DNA from: Deltaproteobacteria bacterium
GTDB taxonomy: Bacteria; Desulfobacterota; DSM-4660; Desulfatiglandales; Desulfatiglandaceae
Assembly: GCA_021737785.1 (NCBI GenBank)
Contig: JAIPDI010000024.1
Location: 21,039-85,038, forward strand
DNA length: 64,000 nt
Direction of reading: 5' to 3'
Made by a program: the position numbers and the translations under genes. The notes under the pieces were generated by a model that worked only from the letters and a program-made list of their open reading frames with translations, did not search any database and was not told the DNA's origin. Shown here one piece after another: positions 8,661-17,319 of this stretch. Position 1 is the first letter of the stretch. Each line of letters starts with the position of its first letter.

Positions 8661-11024
8661 ATGAAGAAGAAAATCACCATCGCCCTCTCAGGGAACCCCA
8701 ATGCAGGAAAGACCACGGTCTTTAACGCCATCACCGGCGCACGGCAGCATATTGCCAACTATCCCGGGGTCACCGTGGAAAAGAAATACGGTACCGTTTT
8801 CCACAAGGGACGTGAAATAGAGGTGGTGGACCTGCCGGGAACCTATTCATTGACCGCCTATTCTCTGGAAGAGCTGGTGGCCAGAAATTTCGTGATCGAT
8901 GAACGACCGGACCTGGTGGTGGATATCGTGGATGCCTCCAGCCTGGAGCGGCATCTCTACCTGGCCGTCCAGTTCAAGGAGCTGGGGGTTCCCCTGCTGA
9001 TTGCCCTCAACATGATGGACATGGCGGAATCCCGGGGCATCCTCGTCGACGCCCAGGCCTTGTCTGACCAGTTCGGTGCGCCCGTGGTGCCGATGGTGGC
9101 CAGGTCCAATAAGGGGATCAAGGACCTTTTGGACAAGGTTGTGGCATTAGCGGATGAAAAACCGCAGTGGGAGCCCGCCCCCATCTCCTACGGCATGGAC
9201 ATCGACCAGGCCATTGAAAAGATATCCGCCATCATTGAACGATCCGAGGTCTATGACAGGAAGTATCCTTCCTGGTGGCGCGCCCTCAAGTGCCTCGAAA
9301 TGGATAGTGAAATTACCCAACGCCTCAAAAAGGACCCGCCCCTCGGTCAGGAGATAGAGGCCATATGCGAGGATGTTTACAAGCATACCATGAACACCTT
9401 GGAAGAGGAGCCCGAGGCCATCATTGCAGACCACCGCTATGGATACATCGCGGGGATTACCAAAAAGGTAGTCAAGAGAAAAATCGAATCGCGCATTAAT
9501 ATGTCGGACAAGATAGACAAGGTCCTGACCAACCGGATCATCGGTCCTTTCGTCATGATCGCTATCCTCTACGGCATGTACTCCTTCACCTTTTGGGCCA
9601 GCGAGCTGCCGATCCTCTGGCTGGAGGCCTTTTTTGACGGTCTCACCAGAATCGTCCTGACGGTGGTCCCGGAGGGCGTCTTCCAATCCCTGATCGTCTC
9701 CGGCATCATCGGCGGGGTCGGGGGGGTTCTGGGCTTTGTACCCCTCATCATGTTCATGTTCTTTGCCATTGCCATTATGGAAGATTCCGGGTATATGGCC
9801 CGGGTCGCCTATATGCTGGACAGGGTCCTGCGATGGTTTGGACTTCACGGCAATTCTGTCATCGCCCTGATCGTCAGCGGAGGCATCTCGGGGGGGTGCG
9901 CAGTCCCGGGGGTCATGGCCACCAGGGTCCTGAGGGATCCCAAGGAGCGATTCGCCACCCTCCTGGTGATCCCCTTCATGAACTGCGGGGCCAAGCTGCC
10001 GGTATATGCCCTGCTCATAGGGGCCTTCTTCTCCGGCGACAAAGCCCGCATCATGTTTCTTCTGACCCTTCTCTCATGGCTATTCGCCCTTTTTGCCGCA
10101 AAGGTTCTCCGGGCCACCATCCTGAAGGGTCCGAAGACATCGTTTGTCATGGAACTCCCCCCTTACCGGGCGCCCACCCTTAAGGGACTTTTAATTCATA
10201 CATGGGAGAGGACCTGGCAATATATCAAGAAGGCGGGGACGGTTATTCTGGCATTCTCGGTCGTACTGTGGGCCATGATGACCTTTCCGGGCCTCTCCGA
10301 GAGACAGATCGCCCAATTTGAGAAAACGCGAGAGGAGATGACCCGGGCCTTTCTCCGCTCCCCTGAGGTCGATGGAATTATAACCGGCGAAGGAGACCTG
10401 GCCGCCCTGAATGAAATGATGCAGGCAGGCATCAGCAGGAAAATACCCCCTGCCGACGCCAACGATAACCGGGACCTGGCGATCGTGGCGCAGGCGGCCT
10501 CCGGGCTGGAACGTGGGGAAACGGATCCGGGGAAATGGGACGAAAGATATGTCACCGCCGCTTCTCGATATCTGGCTTTCAGGGACCGGATAGGGTATCA
10601 TAAACAACTGCAGCAGCAGACCGCCCTCAAGGGGACCATTGCCGGGTGGGTCGGCCAGGGTCTGGAGACCATTACCAGGCCCCTCGGATTTGAATACAGG
10701 ACCAATATTGCACTGGTGGGCGGCTTCGCCGCCAAAGAGGTGGTGGTCTCCACCCTTGGGACCGCCTACTCCCTGGGCGAGGTGGATCCTGAGCAAACCG
10801 GCTCCCTTTCCGAACGCCTAAAAAAGGACCCGGGGTGGAACCGCCTGCAGGCATTTACGCTCATCGTTTTTACCATGCTCTATGTCCCCTGCATTGCCAC
10901 TGTTATCAGTATTCGCAGGGAGGCGTCCTGGGCGTGGGCCGGATTTTCCATAATCTTCAATCTGGTGGTGGCCTATGTCGTGTCCCTATGCATCCGCCAG
11001 GCTGGATTGGCATTAGGCTTTTAA
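8661..11024 (+). CDS. feoB: FeoB ferrous iron transporter
   Basis: A 787-residue inner-membrane Fe(II) transporter. The N-terminal GTPase has G1 GNPNAGKTT, switch region NYPGVTVEKK, G3 DLPGTYSL and G4 NMMD. The membrane domain carries the Gate motifs SGGISGGCAVPGVMATR near residue 415 and NCGAKLPVYALL near 445, and later FAAKEVVVSTLG. A polar insert of about 110 residues, at roughly residues 550-660, lies between membrane segments. It probably cooperates with FeoA upstream; iron supply would suit the many Fe-S and radical SAM proteins encoded here. Confidence 0.95.
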   Translation: MKKKITIALSGNPNAGKTTVFNAITGARQHIANYPGVTVEKKYGTVFHKGREIEVVDLPGTYSLTAYSLEELVARNFVIDERPDLVVDIVDASSLERHLYLAVQFKELGVPLLIALNMMDMAESRGILVDAQALSDQFGAPVVPMVARSNKGIKDLLDKVVALADEKPQWEPAPISYGMDIDQAIEKISAIIERSEVYDRKYPSWWRALKCLEMDSEITQRLKKDPPLGQEIEAICEDVYKHTMNTLEEEPEAIIADHRYGYIAGITKKVVKRKIESRINMSDKIDKVLTNRIIGPFVMIAILYGMYSFTFWASELPILWLEAFFDGLTRIVLTVVPEGVFQSLIVSGIIGGVGGVLGFVPLIMFMFFAIAIMEDSGYMARVAYMLDRVLRWFGLHGNSVIALIVSGGISGGCAVPGVMATRVLRDPKERFATLLVIPFMNCGAKLPVYALLIGAFFSGDKARIMFLLTLLSWLFALFAAKVLRATILKGPKTSFVMELPPYRAPTLKGLLIHTWERTWQYIKKAGTVILAFSVVLWAMMTFPGLSERQIAQFEKTREEMTRAFLRSPEVDGIITGEGDLAALNEMMQAGISRKIPPADANDNRDLAIVAQAASGLERGETDPGKWDERYVTAASRYLAFRDRIGYHKQLQQQTALKGTIAGWVGQGLETITRPLGFEYRTNIALVGGFAAKEVVVSTLGTAYSLGEVDPEQTGSLSERLKKDPGWNRLQAFTLIVFTMLYVPCIATVISIRREASWAWAGFSIIFNLVVAYVVSLCIRQAGLALGF

Positions 11025-11085
11025 TACCGAATGACAGGCGAACAACAATCAACCCGATAAATCTTCTGATGGAGTGGATGTGGAT

Positions 11086-11553
11086 ATGGAAAAAATGCCG
11101 ATCACCCAGAAGGGACTCGACAAGCTGAGACAAGACCTGAAGCACCTCGAAACCATAGAAAGACCGATGAATATCAAGGCCATTTCGGAAGCACGGAGCC
11201 ACGGAGATATCAGCGAGAACGCAGAGTATCATGCTGCCAAGGAAAGGCAATCCTTCTTGGAGGGGAAAATTAACGAATTAAAAGAGGCCCTGGGCAAGGC
11301 CGAAGTAATCCATGTGGAGAACGGTCCCACCGATCGCGTTGTTTTCGGGCGGACCGTTGTCTTATATGACCTCAACACAGAGGTAGAGGTCAGCTATCAA
11401 CTGGTGGGGCATTATGAATCGGCCCCTGAAAATGGAAAGATATCCATCGAATCCCCCCTTGGCCGGGGGTTGATCGGAAGATTTGTGGGGGATGAGGTGA
11501 AGATAAAGATCCCCCGCGGCATTCAGGAATTTGAAATCCTGGAAATCCGATGA
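11086..11553 (+). CDS. greA: Transcription elongation factor GreA
   Basis: A 155-residue GreA that rescues stalled RNA polymerase. The coiled-coil tip with the acidic pair is seen in SHGDISENAEYHAAKE, and the C-terminal FKBP-like domain ends in GDEVKIKIPRGIQEFEIL. The ATG at 11086 gives the usual length and N-terminus (MEKMPITQKGLDKL); a GTG four codons upstream is the alternative. It sits 20 bases before an FKBP isomerase gene. Confidence 0.93.
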   Translation: MEKMPITQKGLDKLRQDLKHLETIERPMNIKAISEARSHGDISENAEYHAAKERQSFLEGKINELKEALGKAEVIHVENGPTDRVVFGRTVVLYDLNTEVEVSYQLVGHYESAPENGKISIESPLGRGLIGRFVGDEVKIKIPRGIQEFEILEIR

Positions 11554-11573
11554 GACAATTCAGGGGAGACCTA

Positions 11574-12062
11574 ATGGACGTCATCAAACAAGGTGCAATG
11601 GTAACCCTCCGATTTACCATGAGGACCGAAATCGCCCCGGGTAAATTCAAAGAGCGCCCCGAAACAGAGACCCGGTTCGTCTTCGGGGTGGAGGAACAGG
11701 TCCCTACCCTGGAGGCGGCCCTGGAAGGGAAAGCGGCGGGGTATTCGTTTTCCCTTCACATACCCGCCTCCGAGATCTACGGCGAGCACGATCCCGCCCT
11801 GATCCGGGAGATCCCCAAGCAGGGTCTGGTAAAACAGCGACTCCGGGAAGGGAAATTCTATCGCCAGATGAAGATGGGCAGCCTGGTCTCCTTTAAGGTC
11901 CTGGAGGTCAGACTGGATACGGTGCTGGTGGACTTTAATGAGCCGATGGCCGGAATCTCCTCCTTTGTAGAGGGGAAGGTGGTATCCGTTCGCCCGGCAA
12001 GCGAGACGGAGATCGCCGAGGCCCATGAAAGTCATCTCAAGAAGAAGATCGGGTGTGGGTAA
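11574..12062 (+). CDS. FKBP-type peptidyl-prolyl isomerase, SlyD-like
   Basis: A 162-residue FKBP with an insert-in-flap layout. The N-terminal strand reads MVTLRFTMRTE, FVFGVEEQVPTLEAALEGK resembles the family G-x-x-x-x-I/V-P-x-L-E-x-A-L-x-G-x pattern, and YGEHDPALIREIPK marks entry to the flap insert. GGGGAG lies seven bases before the ATG. It ends one base into the next gene, suggesting coupling. A chaperone or proline isomerase role is inferred. Confidence 0.85.
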   Translation: MDVIKQGAMVTLRFTMRTEIAPGKFKERPETETRFVFGVEEQVPTLEAALEGKAAGYSFSLHIPASEIYGEHDPALIREIPKQGLVKQRLREGKFYRQMKMGSLVSFKVLEVRLDTVLVDFNEPMAGISSFVEGKVVSVRPASETEIAEAHESHLKKKIGCG

Positions 12063-12532
12063 TGAATCGCATCTTCATCCACGGCCTGGAGAGCAGCAAT
12101 CAGGGAACCAAGGCGGTCTTCTTTCGGGAAAAATATCCTGACATGGTTCTCCCCACCTTTGAAGGCCCCTTGACGGCGCGGATGGAAAAATTGAATCGTA
12201 TCCTCGCCGGAAAAACAGAGATCCGGATCGTAGGGTCCAGTTTCGGCGGTCTGATGGCCACGCTCTTTGCCATGGAAAACCCGTTGCGGGTCATGCGGAT
12301 GATCCTGCTTGCCCCGGCCATCAACATGATCGAATCCGCCCCCGGCAAAAAAGAAAAGGTGGATATGCCCGTTTCCATTTACCATGGGACAGAGGACACG
12401 GTCATCCCCCTGTCAGAGGTGCGGCGTATGGCGGAAAAACTCTTCACCGACCTTGCATTTCACACGGTCCACGATGACCATTACCTCCACAGGACATTCA
12501 AGACTCTGGACTGGGGCACCCTTCTCGCCTGA
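12062..12532 (+). CDS. Small alpha/beta hydrolase (YqiA/UPF0227-like esterase)
   Basis: A 156-residue minimal alpha/beta hydrolase. It starts with FIHGLESSNQGTKA, has the nucleophile elbow GSSFGG, the acid loop HGTEDTVIP and a late HDDHYLHR with the likely catalytic His. The length suits the UPF0227/YqiA esterase group. Its ATG overlaps the preceding stop (TAATG). Substrate unknown. Confidence 0.75.
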   Translation: MNRIFIHGLESSNQGTKAVFFREKYPDMVLPTFEGPLTARMEKLNRILAGKTEIRIVGSSFGGLMATLFAMENPLRVMRMILLAPAINMIESAPGKKEKVDMPVSIYHGTEDTVIPLSEVRRMAEKLFTDLAFHTVHDDHYLHRTFKTLDWGTLLA

Positions 12533-12536
12533 ATCG

Positions 12537-12610
12537 GCATCGCCGCCACCAAAATGTCTCACACAACGCCGCAGAAGCGCAAAGGGAATTCTTTTGTCTT
12601 TTGACGGGAC
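12537..12610. repeat. Copy of the CCACCAAAATGTCTCACAC intergenic repeat
   Basis: The segment GCCGCCACCAAAATGTCTC, followed by ACACAACGCCGCAGAAGCGCA, resembles the sequence (reverse complement) at 51120-51190 and parts of 39240-39292 and 40650-40685. It lies between converging genes. Confidence 0.45.
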
Positions 12611-12648
12611 GCCAAGGGATAAGGCCGCAATGCCCCTTCATTTCTCAT

Positions 12649-13446
12649 TCAATGTTCGATGTTCGAAGGGGGGTCCTTCCCGCGGCCAGCAGAATCCACG
12701 GTCTTCTTTCTGGCCTGCGACGTGTACCAGTCTATCTGACGGCACACGCCCCTGATGATCCGTACCTCCCGGGCCCTGAGCGGAAACCTTGAGAGAAACC
12801 GCCGGATGTTCAGCAGCCAATGCTCCGGATTCTGGGGATCAATAAATCCGATCTTGAGCAGCACCTCCCTGAGATGTCCATACATCCCCTCCAGTTCAAA
12901 GCTGTTGGCCAGACGCGGTTCGACCTCAACACCCTTCTCCCGTGTGGCTGAGAAGAGTTCATAGCAGACGATCATCACGGCCTGCGCCAGGTTCACGGAA
13001 GAAAAAGAGGCGGTGGGAATCGTAACAATGGTGTGGCAGTACCGGAGCTGATCATTGGAAAGTCCCCGATCCTCCGGCCCGAAGAGAATGGCCGCCAAAT
13101 TATTCTGGGACAGGGAGACCAGTTCGCGGGCAAGGCCCCGGGGTCTGGACTGTGTGGGCCGCATGGCCCCGGTGCGGGCAGTGGTGCCCGCGATATGATG
13201 ATACGGCGCAAGCGCCTCCTTCAGATTGTCAAATACCTCCATCTGCTCCACCAGATCGATGGAGGTTCCGGTGGCCGTCTTGAGCACCCGGCAGAGATCG
13301 CAGTTCTTGGGCGAGACCAGAACCAGTCTGCTGAGGCCCATGTTGCTCATGGCGCGTGCCGCGGCCCCGATATTCTCAGGGATTTGGGGTTGAATCAGGA
13401 CGACTGCGATATGATCAAGATTTGCTTTCATGGGACTTTCAGACAT
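12649..13446 (-). CDS. trmJ: tRNA 2'-O-methyltransferase, TrmJ family
   Basis: A 265-residue SPOUT (SpoU/TrmH) methyltransferase. The knot motifs are all visible: NIGAAARAMSNMG near residue 25, LFGPEDRGLSND near 120, and SSVNLAQAVMIVCYEL near 150. The bacterial TrmJ family methylates the 2'-OH of nucleotide 32 in certain tRNAs. Its ATG overlaps the last codons of the small gene upstream, so the pair is likely co-translated. Confidence 0.88.
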   Translation of the reverse strand: MSESPMKANLDHIAVVLIQPQIPENIGAAARAMSNMGLSRLVLVSPKNCDLCRVLKTATGTSIDLVEQMEVFDNLKEALAPYHHIAGTTARTGAMRPTQSRPRGLARELVSLSQNNLAAILFGPEDRGLSNDQLRYCHTIVTIPTASFSSVNLAQAVMIVCYELFSATREKGVEVEPRLANSFELEGMYGHLREVLLKIGFIDPQNPEHWLLNIRRFLSRFPLRAREVRIIRGVCRQIDWYTSQARKKTVDSAGRGKDPPSNIEH

Positions 13447-13663
13447 TCTCTTTGAGTATCCGCATGATCTCCGCAGTCAACTCATCACTGTCAAAAGAAA
13501 AGGTCACGGTCCCCTTATTCACGTCAAAGGAGAGAAGCGTACAGTCGTATTCTCTTGCCACGCCCTCAAGAATCTCTCTGAATTGCGAAGCATACGGGTG
13601 GTCCGGGCTGTTCACCGCTTCCGGAAACAGCTCCACCTCAAAAGAGCCGGGCGATATCTTCAT
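13439..13663 (-). CDS. Small protein of unknown function, coupled to trmJ
   Basis: A 74-residue soluble protein with an alternating strand pattern (FEVELFPEAV, CTLLSFDVNKGTVTFSFDSD) suggesting a small alpha/beta fold. No family was recognised. GGAGG lies 12 bases upstream of its ATG, and its stop overlaps the trmJ start by eight bases, which supports it as a real gene. Confidence 0.6.
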   Translation of the reverse strand: MKISPGSFEVELFPEAVNSPDHPYASQFREILEGVAREYDCTLLSFDVNKGTVTFSFDSDELTAEIMRILKENV

Positions 13664-13924
13664 GTTTCAGTTGTTCCTCCGGAATATGCCGGTGCCGGTC
13701 ATCAGGGTCATTGCTCTGTAAATGAATACCGTGCTGAAGGGAAAAAAGTCAAGAAGCATCCCCACCGGACGTTCCTGAAATACGCGTCAGGACAGATCGG
13801 GAAACTCATCATTGACATCCCGGTGCGCTTCCACTAATCTCCGTGAGAAAAATCGGGCCTCCCTTTGCATTATACAGGGTCTTATCAGCGTATCAACCCC
13901 ATTTCCCAAACCGGAGCAAGCCTT

Positions 13925-14494
13925 ATGGCCGAACACGTATGTCCCCCCTGGATCGGTTATTTCCTCCTGAATCCGCTCAGGAAGCTGGTGGAAAATCCCG
14001 GCAGGATATTCGGGCCGTTTGTCCGCGAGGGGATGGTCGTCCTGGAGCCGGGCTGCGCCATGGGATTTTTCACACTTCCTTTGGCCCGCATGGTCGGTCC
14101 GGCCGGACGTATAATAGCGCTGGACATACAAGACAAAATGCTCTCTGTTCTGGCCCGCAGGGCTAAAAAAGCCGGTCTCCTTGACAGGATCGATCTTCGC
14201 CGGATCAGGGCGGACGGTTATGGACTGGAGGATATTTCGGGCCGGGCGGACTTTGCCGCCGCCATTCATGTGGTCCACGAAATCCCTGATAAAGCCATGT
14301 TCTTCACCGAGATGTGGAACGCCCTCCGGCCCGGGGGGAGGCTCCTTATAGTGGAGCCCAGGGGCCATGTATCGAAGACACATTTTGAAGGCACCCTCGC
14401 CGTCGCCGCAAAGACCGGTTTCAGCCCCGATCCCCTGCCGAAAAAAATGGGCGGCAGGAGCGTTTCCCTCATCAAACCAGAGCGCAGCGTTTGA
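13925..14494 (+). CDS. Class I SAM-dependent methyltransferase (Methyltransf_11-like)
   Basis: A 189-residue methyltransferase. Motif I is VVLEPGCAMGFFTLPLA, where a Pro-Gly-Cys replaces the common D-x-G-C-G; motif II is RIIALDIQDKML and motif IV-V is HVVHEIPDKAMFF, followed by LRPGGRLLIVEP. GGAG lies eight bases upstream of the chosen ATG; a longer frame start was not used. The substrate is unknown and it stands alone, followed by a repeat element. Confidence 0.8.
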   Translation: MAEHVCPPWIGYFLLNPLRKLVENPGRIFGPFVREGMVVLEPGCAMGFFTLPLARMVGPAGRIIALDIQDKMLSVLARRAKKAGLLDRIDLRRIRADGYGLEDISGRADFAAAIHVVHEIPDKAMFFTEMWNALRPGGRLLIVEPRGHVSKTHFEGTLAVAAKTGFSPDPLPKKMGGRSVSLIKPERSV

Positions 14495-14504
14495 CACCCA
14501 TCTT

Positions 14505-14630
14505 CCCAAGGCGACCTGACGGCCGCAACCAAAAAAGGTATTGGTGCAAATCCCGGCAATTTTTGAACGCTTACCCATAAGGCACCAACTTCTCCGCATG
14601 GTGCAGAGAAGTCACTACCAAAGATTCTAT
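14505..14630 (+). repeat. Dispersed 125-bp repeat, copy A
   Basis: About 125 bases shared with 22878-23002 (same strand) and with 18961-19084 (opposite strand). Conserved blocks are CTGACGGCCGCAACCAAAAA, TTGGTGCAAATCCCGG, GCTTACC and ACTTCTCCGC, ending in CCAAAGATTCTAT. One end can form a hairpin (GCGGCC-TGAC-GGCCGC in the best copies) and the other has ACTTCTC...GAGAAGT. Confidence 0.75.
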
Positions 14631-14634
14631 TTCA

Positions 14635-16017
14635 TTATTCCGGGCGCATCTGTTCCGCCAGTATGCGATCCGCTATACGCTCGCTGATGAAACACGCCGC
14701 AGCCTGGACGTCCTCTTCTGTTCGTGAGTGCTTGATGTCCATAATATCCAGATAGATCCGGTTGACAGCGGGATAGCAATCCGCTTTCCGATCAAAATAG
14801 ATGGACTTGTAAACATTCCTACCCAGAATGATCACGGTGAAGTCCGCCTGGGGGCAGATTTCCTGGACCGACTGGGCCGCGTTTTCCGGATAGATGACCA
14901 AAGGCCTGTGATCTACCACGTAAGCCCCCAGATATCTTCGGGCCATCCGGGGCCAGAGCGTCTCCCATTGTGATCTTTTGATGGCGACATCGGAATCTTC
15001 CGAGAAAACGAGTTTTTTTTCCATACACTTTTTGGTGGCTGCCTCGATTTCCCGGACCAGTTTCCGGATCATTTCGAGGAGAAAATCGGTGGGTTCAAAG
15101 TCATCTGACAAGGGATCGTCGGTCGACCGTCCATGAATGAACTCATCGGTTAAGGACGGGAGAACGCATATTTTTATCGCATTGGGCCGGTCCGAGCCCT
15201 GAAAATGCCGGCCTGGGTATGCGTGAAAGCCGACCTGTGAGATTTTCTCTTTTACCACGCCGTCTTCAACGACTGCACCTGCATCGTAAAGGGCCTTTAC
15301 CAGAAAGGGCGACTTGAGATACTGAAACAGGTGGGGTTTGCTTTGGATGACCTCCTGCAGAAATTTCACTTCCCCGGGGGTCAGGTTCATGGCCTGAAGA
15401 TCTTGTTCGGTCGGTGGGACAGCGGGGTTGTGGAGAAGATCTTCCCGGGCCATGAGCCCGGACAGTCTCACCTTTTCCCCGCTGTGGATTTTTTTAAGTA
15501 GAAAGAGGCGGATGGCGATGAATTCCGAGGCCGGGTAGATGCTGGTTACCCCGTAATCCCCTTCATACAGGCTGAGGCCCCTGTCGTAATGGTAGAGCAC
15601 GGTGGTGAGGTCCAGGATATTGGGATCCAGGACCATAACATCAAGGGCGTTCCGCTCTGTTTCAGTCATGATGGAAACGATATTCTGAAAATCGAGGGGT
15701 TCATTCAGCCCACGGGTTCGCCACTGTTGGCGATATTCAGGATCCCCGGCCATTCCGAGGGTTATCTGCAGGAGATAGGCCAGCACTTCTGATGCATAGG
15801 TTTGCCCCGGGGTGAGATCCGCCTCCATGGACGCGGTTTTCGAGGACCGTCGGCCTTGATCCGCCCGAAGGCCGGATGCGGAATCGACCAGGAATGCCTT
15901 TGTGGTGCCGTGGACAGGGCCGGCCCCCGGAAAGGAACGGGTGTCAGGCGGATATATCAGGGGATGAAAGGTAACCCAGAAGGTGACGGCAACCAGAAAA
16001 ACGATTTTAAATCTCAT
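14635..16017 (-). CDS. Exported protein of unknown function
   Basis: A 460-residue protein beginning with a hydrophobic signal-like segment (FKIVFLVAVTFWVTFHPLI). No domain was recognised. The rest is mixed helix and strand with a charged region (EIEAATKKCMEKKLVF) and a C-terminal part containing ADFTVIILGRNVYKSIYFDRK and VNRIYLDIMDIKHSRTEEDV. Only three cysteines follow the signal. It is monocistronic, flanked by a repeat copy downstream. Confidence 0.6.
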   Translation of the reverse strand: MRFKIVFLVAVTFWVTFHPLIYPPDTRSFPGAGPVHGTTKAFLVDSASGLRADQGRRSSKTASMEADLTPGQTYASEVLAYLLQITLGMAGDPEYRQQWRTRGLNEPLDFQNIVSIMTETERNALDVMVLDPNILDLTTVLYHYDRGLSLYEGDYGVTSIYPASEFIAIRLFLLKKIHSGEKVRLSGLMAREDLLHNPAVPPTEQDLQAMNLTPGEVKFLQEVIQSKPHLFQYLKSPFLVKALYDAGAVVEDGVVKEKISQVGFHAYPGRHFQGSDRPNAIKICVLPSLTDEFIHGRSTDDPLSDDFEPTDFLLEMIRKLVREIEAATKKCMEKKLVFSEDSDVAIKRSQWETLWPRMARRYLGAYVVDHRPLVIYPENAAQSVQEICPQADFTVIILGRNVYKSIYFDRKADCYPAVNRIYLDIMDIKHSRTEEDVQAAACFISERIADRILAEQMRPE

Positions 16018-16768
16018 GGTTGTCCAATATCCTCAAACTCCATATCGTCGGTAAACCGGCGGTGGATTTCATGGCGGTGGACATTGACGGACATCAGATT
16101 TTTCAGATGGACATGATCTCCAGGGCAATCTGGTTTGGGATAGAAACCCATGGCGTCGCTTGCCCGGCGCAACAACGGCATCCAGGGGCCGGCAGGTCAG
16201 ACCATGTGCAGAATCTTCATTGCGATATCATCGAAAAGGCAGTCAAGTTTACCAGACACACTTTTGAAAAACAAGCGAAGACCCCTTGTAAGCCGCCGGA
16301 AGGTCTGCAATGCCTGGAGATAATTTCTCAGAAACTGACAAAAAATTTGACTTATAATAATTAAGGATATATTATGTTGGGTAACTATCGGATATTGGCC
16401 TTTTCCGGAGCACCCGGTTGCGGGAGATAGTATTTAAAATTCTTCTTCGACTTCAATAATCCTCGATCAGGCTATTATTATAGTGGTAACCATTTCGGCC
16501 AAGTCTTCCTCCTCCCTGGGCGGCCTCAAAAGTCCTCACGTGAAGAGGGCGCTGAAAGCGCTTAGCCGCCGTCTTACCGTTGCTTCAGGCGGTCAGGATG
16601 CAAATTTCCATTCGCGGCTTTATTCAAAAGATAGATGGCAAGGCGTTGGATACCGGGGAGTACTACGACCCTTTTGAATTCACCCTCGGGAGCAGAAAGT
16701 CATATCGTGTATTGAAACAGGGACGGATTTCGGATCATCATCAGGGGTTTAGACCAGAGGAGGAGCAA
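16018..16768. other. Long gap upstream of the RRM gene
   Basis: About 750 bases without a supported gene. A 114-codon plus-strand frame at 16020-16364 has no recognisable family and no ribosome site, and is left out. The stretch 16340-16500 is AT-rich. The last 190 bases probably form a long leader for the RRM protein, which would fit cold-regulated RNA-binding genes, but no structure was identified. Confidence 0.4.
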
Positions 16769-17077
16769 ATGAATATCTACGCGGGCAATTTGTCTTACGA
16801 AGTGACAGAAGAAGATTTGAAGGATGCCTTTAGTGCGTTCGGGCAGGTCGACACCGTCAAGGTGATAAAAGATGAGTACAGCGGCAGATCCAAAGGATTC
16901 GGTTTCGTGGAGATGCAGGATAATTCCAGCGCCCAATCCGCCATAGAGGGTCTGGACGGAAAAGAGCTGAAAGGACGGGCAATCAAGGTGAATCAGGCCC
17001 GTGCCCGCACCGAAGGTCCTCGATCCGGAGGAGGTCGGGGCAAAGGAAGACCGGGCGGCGGCGGACGGCGCTATTAA
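16769..17077 (+). CDS. RRM RNA-binding protein, glycine-rich tail
   Basis: A 102-residue single-RRM protein. RNP2 is IYAGNL at residues 3-8 and RNP1 is KGFGFVEM near 45, with the usual final aromatic replaced by Met. The tail after residue 80 is rich in Gly and Arg (RSGGGRGKGRPGGGGRRY). GAGGAGGAG lies just upstream of the ATG, which is why an earlier in-frame start is rejected. Such proteins act as RNA chaperones, often under cold shock. A DEAD-box helicase gene follows after a terminator. Confidence 0.92.
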   Translation: MNIYAGNLSYEVTEEDLKDAFSAFGQVDTVKVIKDEYSGRSKGFGFVEMQDNSSAQSAIEGLDGKELKGRAIKVNQARARTEGPRSGGGRGKGRPGGGGRRY

Positions 17078-17250
17078 CATCGAACACAAGCATTGAAGCA
17101 CCGGATTAAAGAATCCGCCCTCAAAACCCTATCACGCATCCTATTGGATGGTGGCACAAGCATCGTCAACAGTCCGAAAGGATGCAGCGCGTGGCGAAGA
17201 TACATGGCCATCGCAGGGCGTGGGAAACAAGGAAAAAATAAATAATCACT

Positions 17251-17283
17251 CCGGGAACCCGTCTCATTGGGGTCCCGGTTTTT
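17251..17283 (+). terminator. Rho-independent terminator behind the RRM gene
   Basis: CCGGGAACCC pairs with GGGGTCCCGG (one mismatch) across an eight-base loop and is followed by a run of five T. It lies 170 bases past the RRM stop codon. Confidence 0.75.
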
Positions 17284-17319
17284 GAGAGTCATTGTACTTT
17301 GTACGAGAAAGGAAAATAG

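Noticed and set aside
16020..16364. Plus-strand frame of 114 codons
   Set aside because: No ribosome site, no recognisable family and an uneven composition; left as part of a gap.
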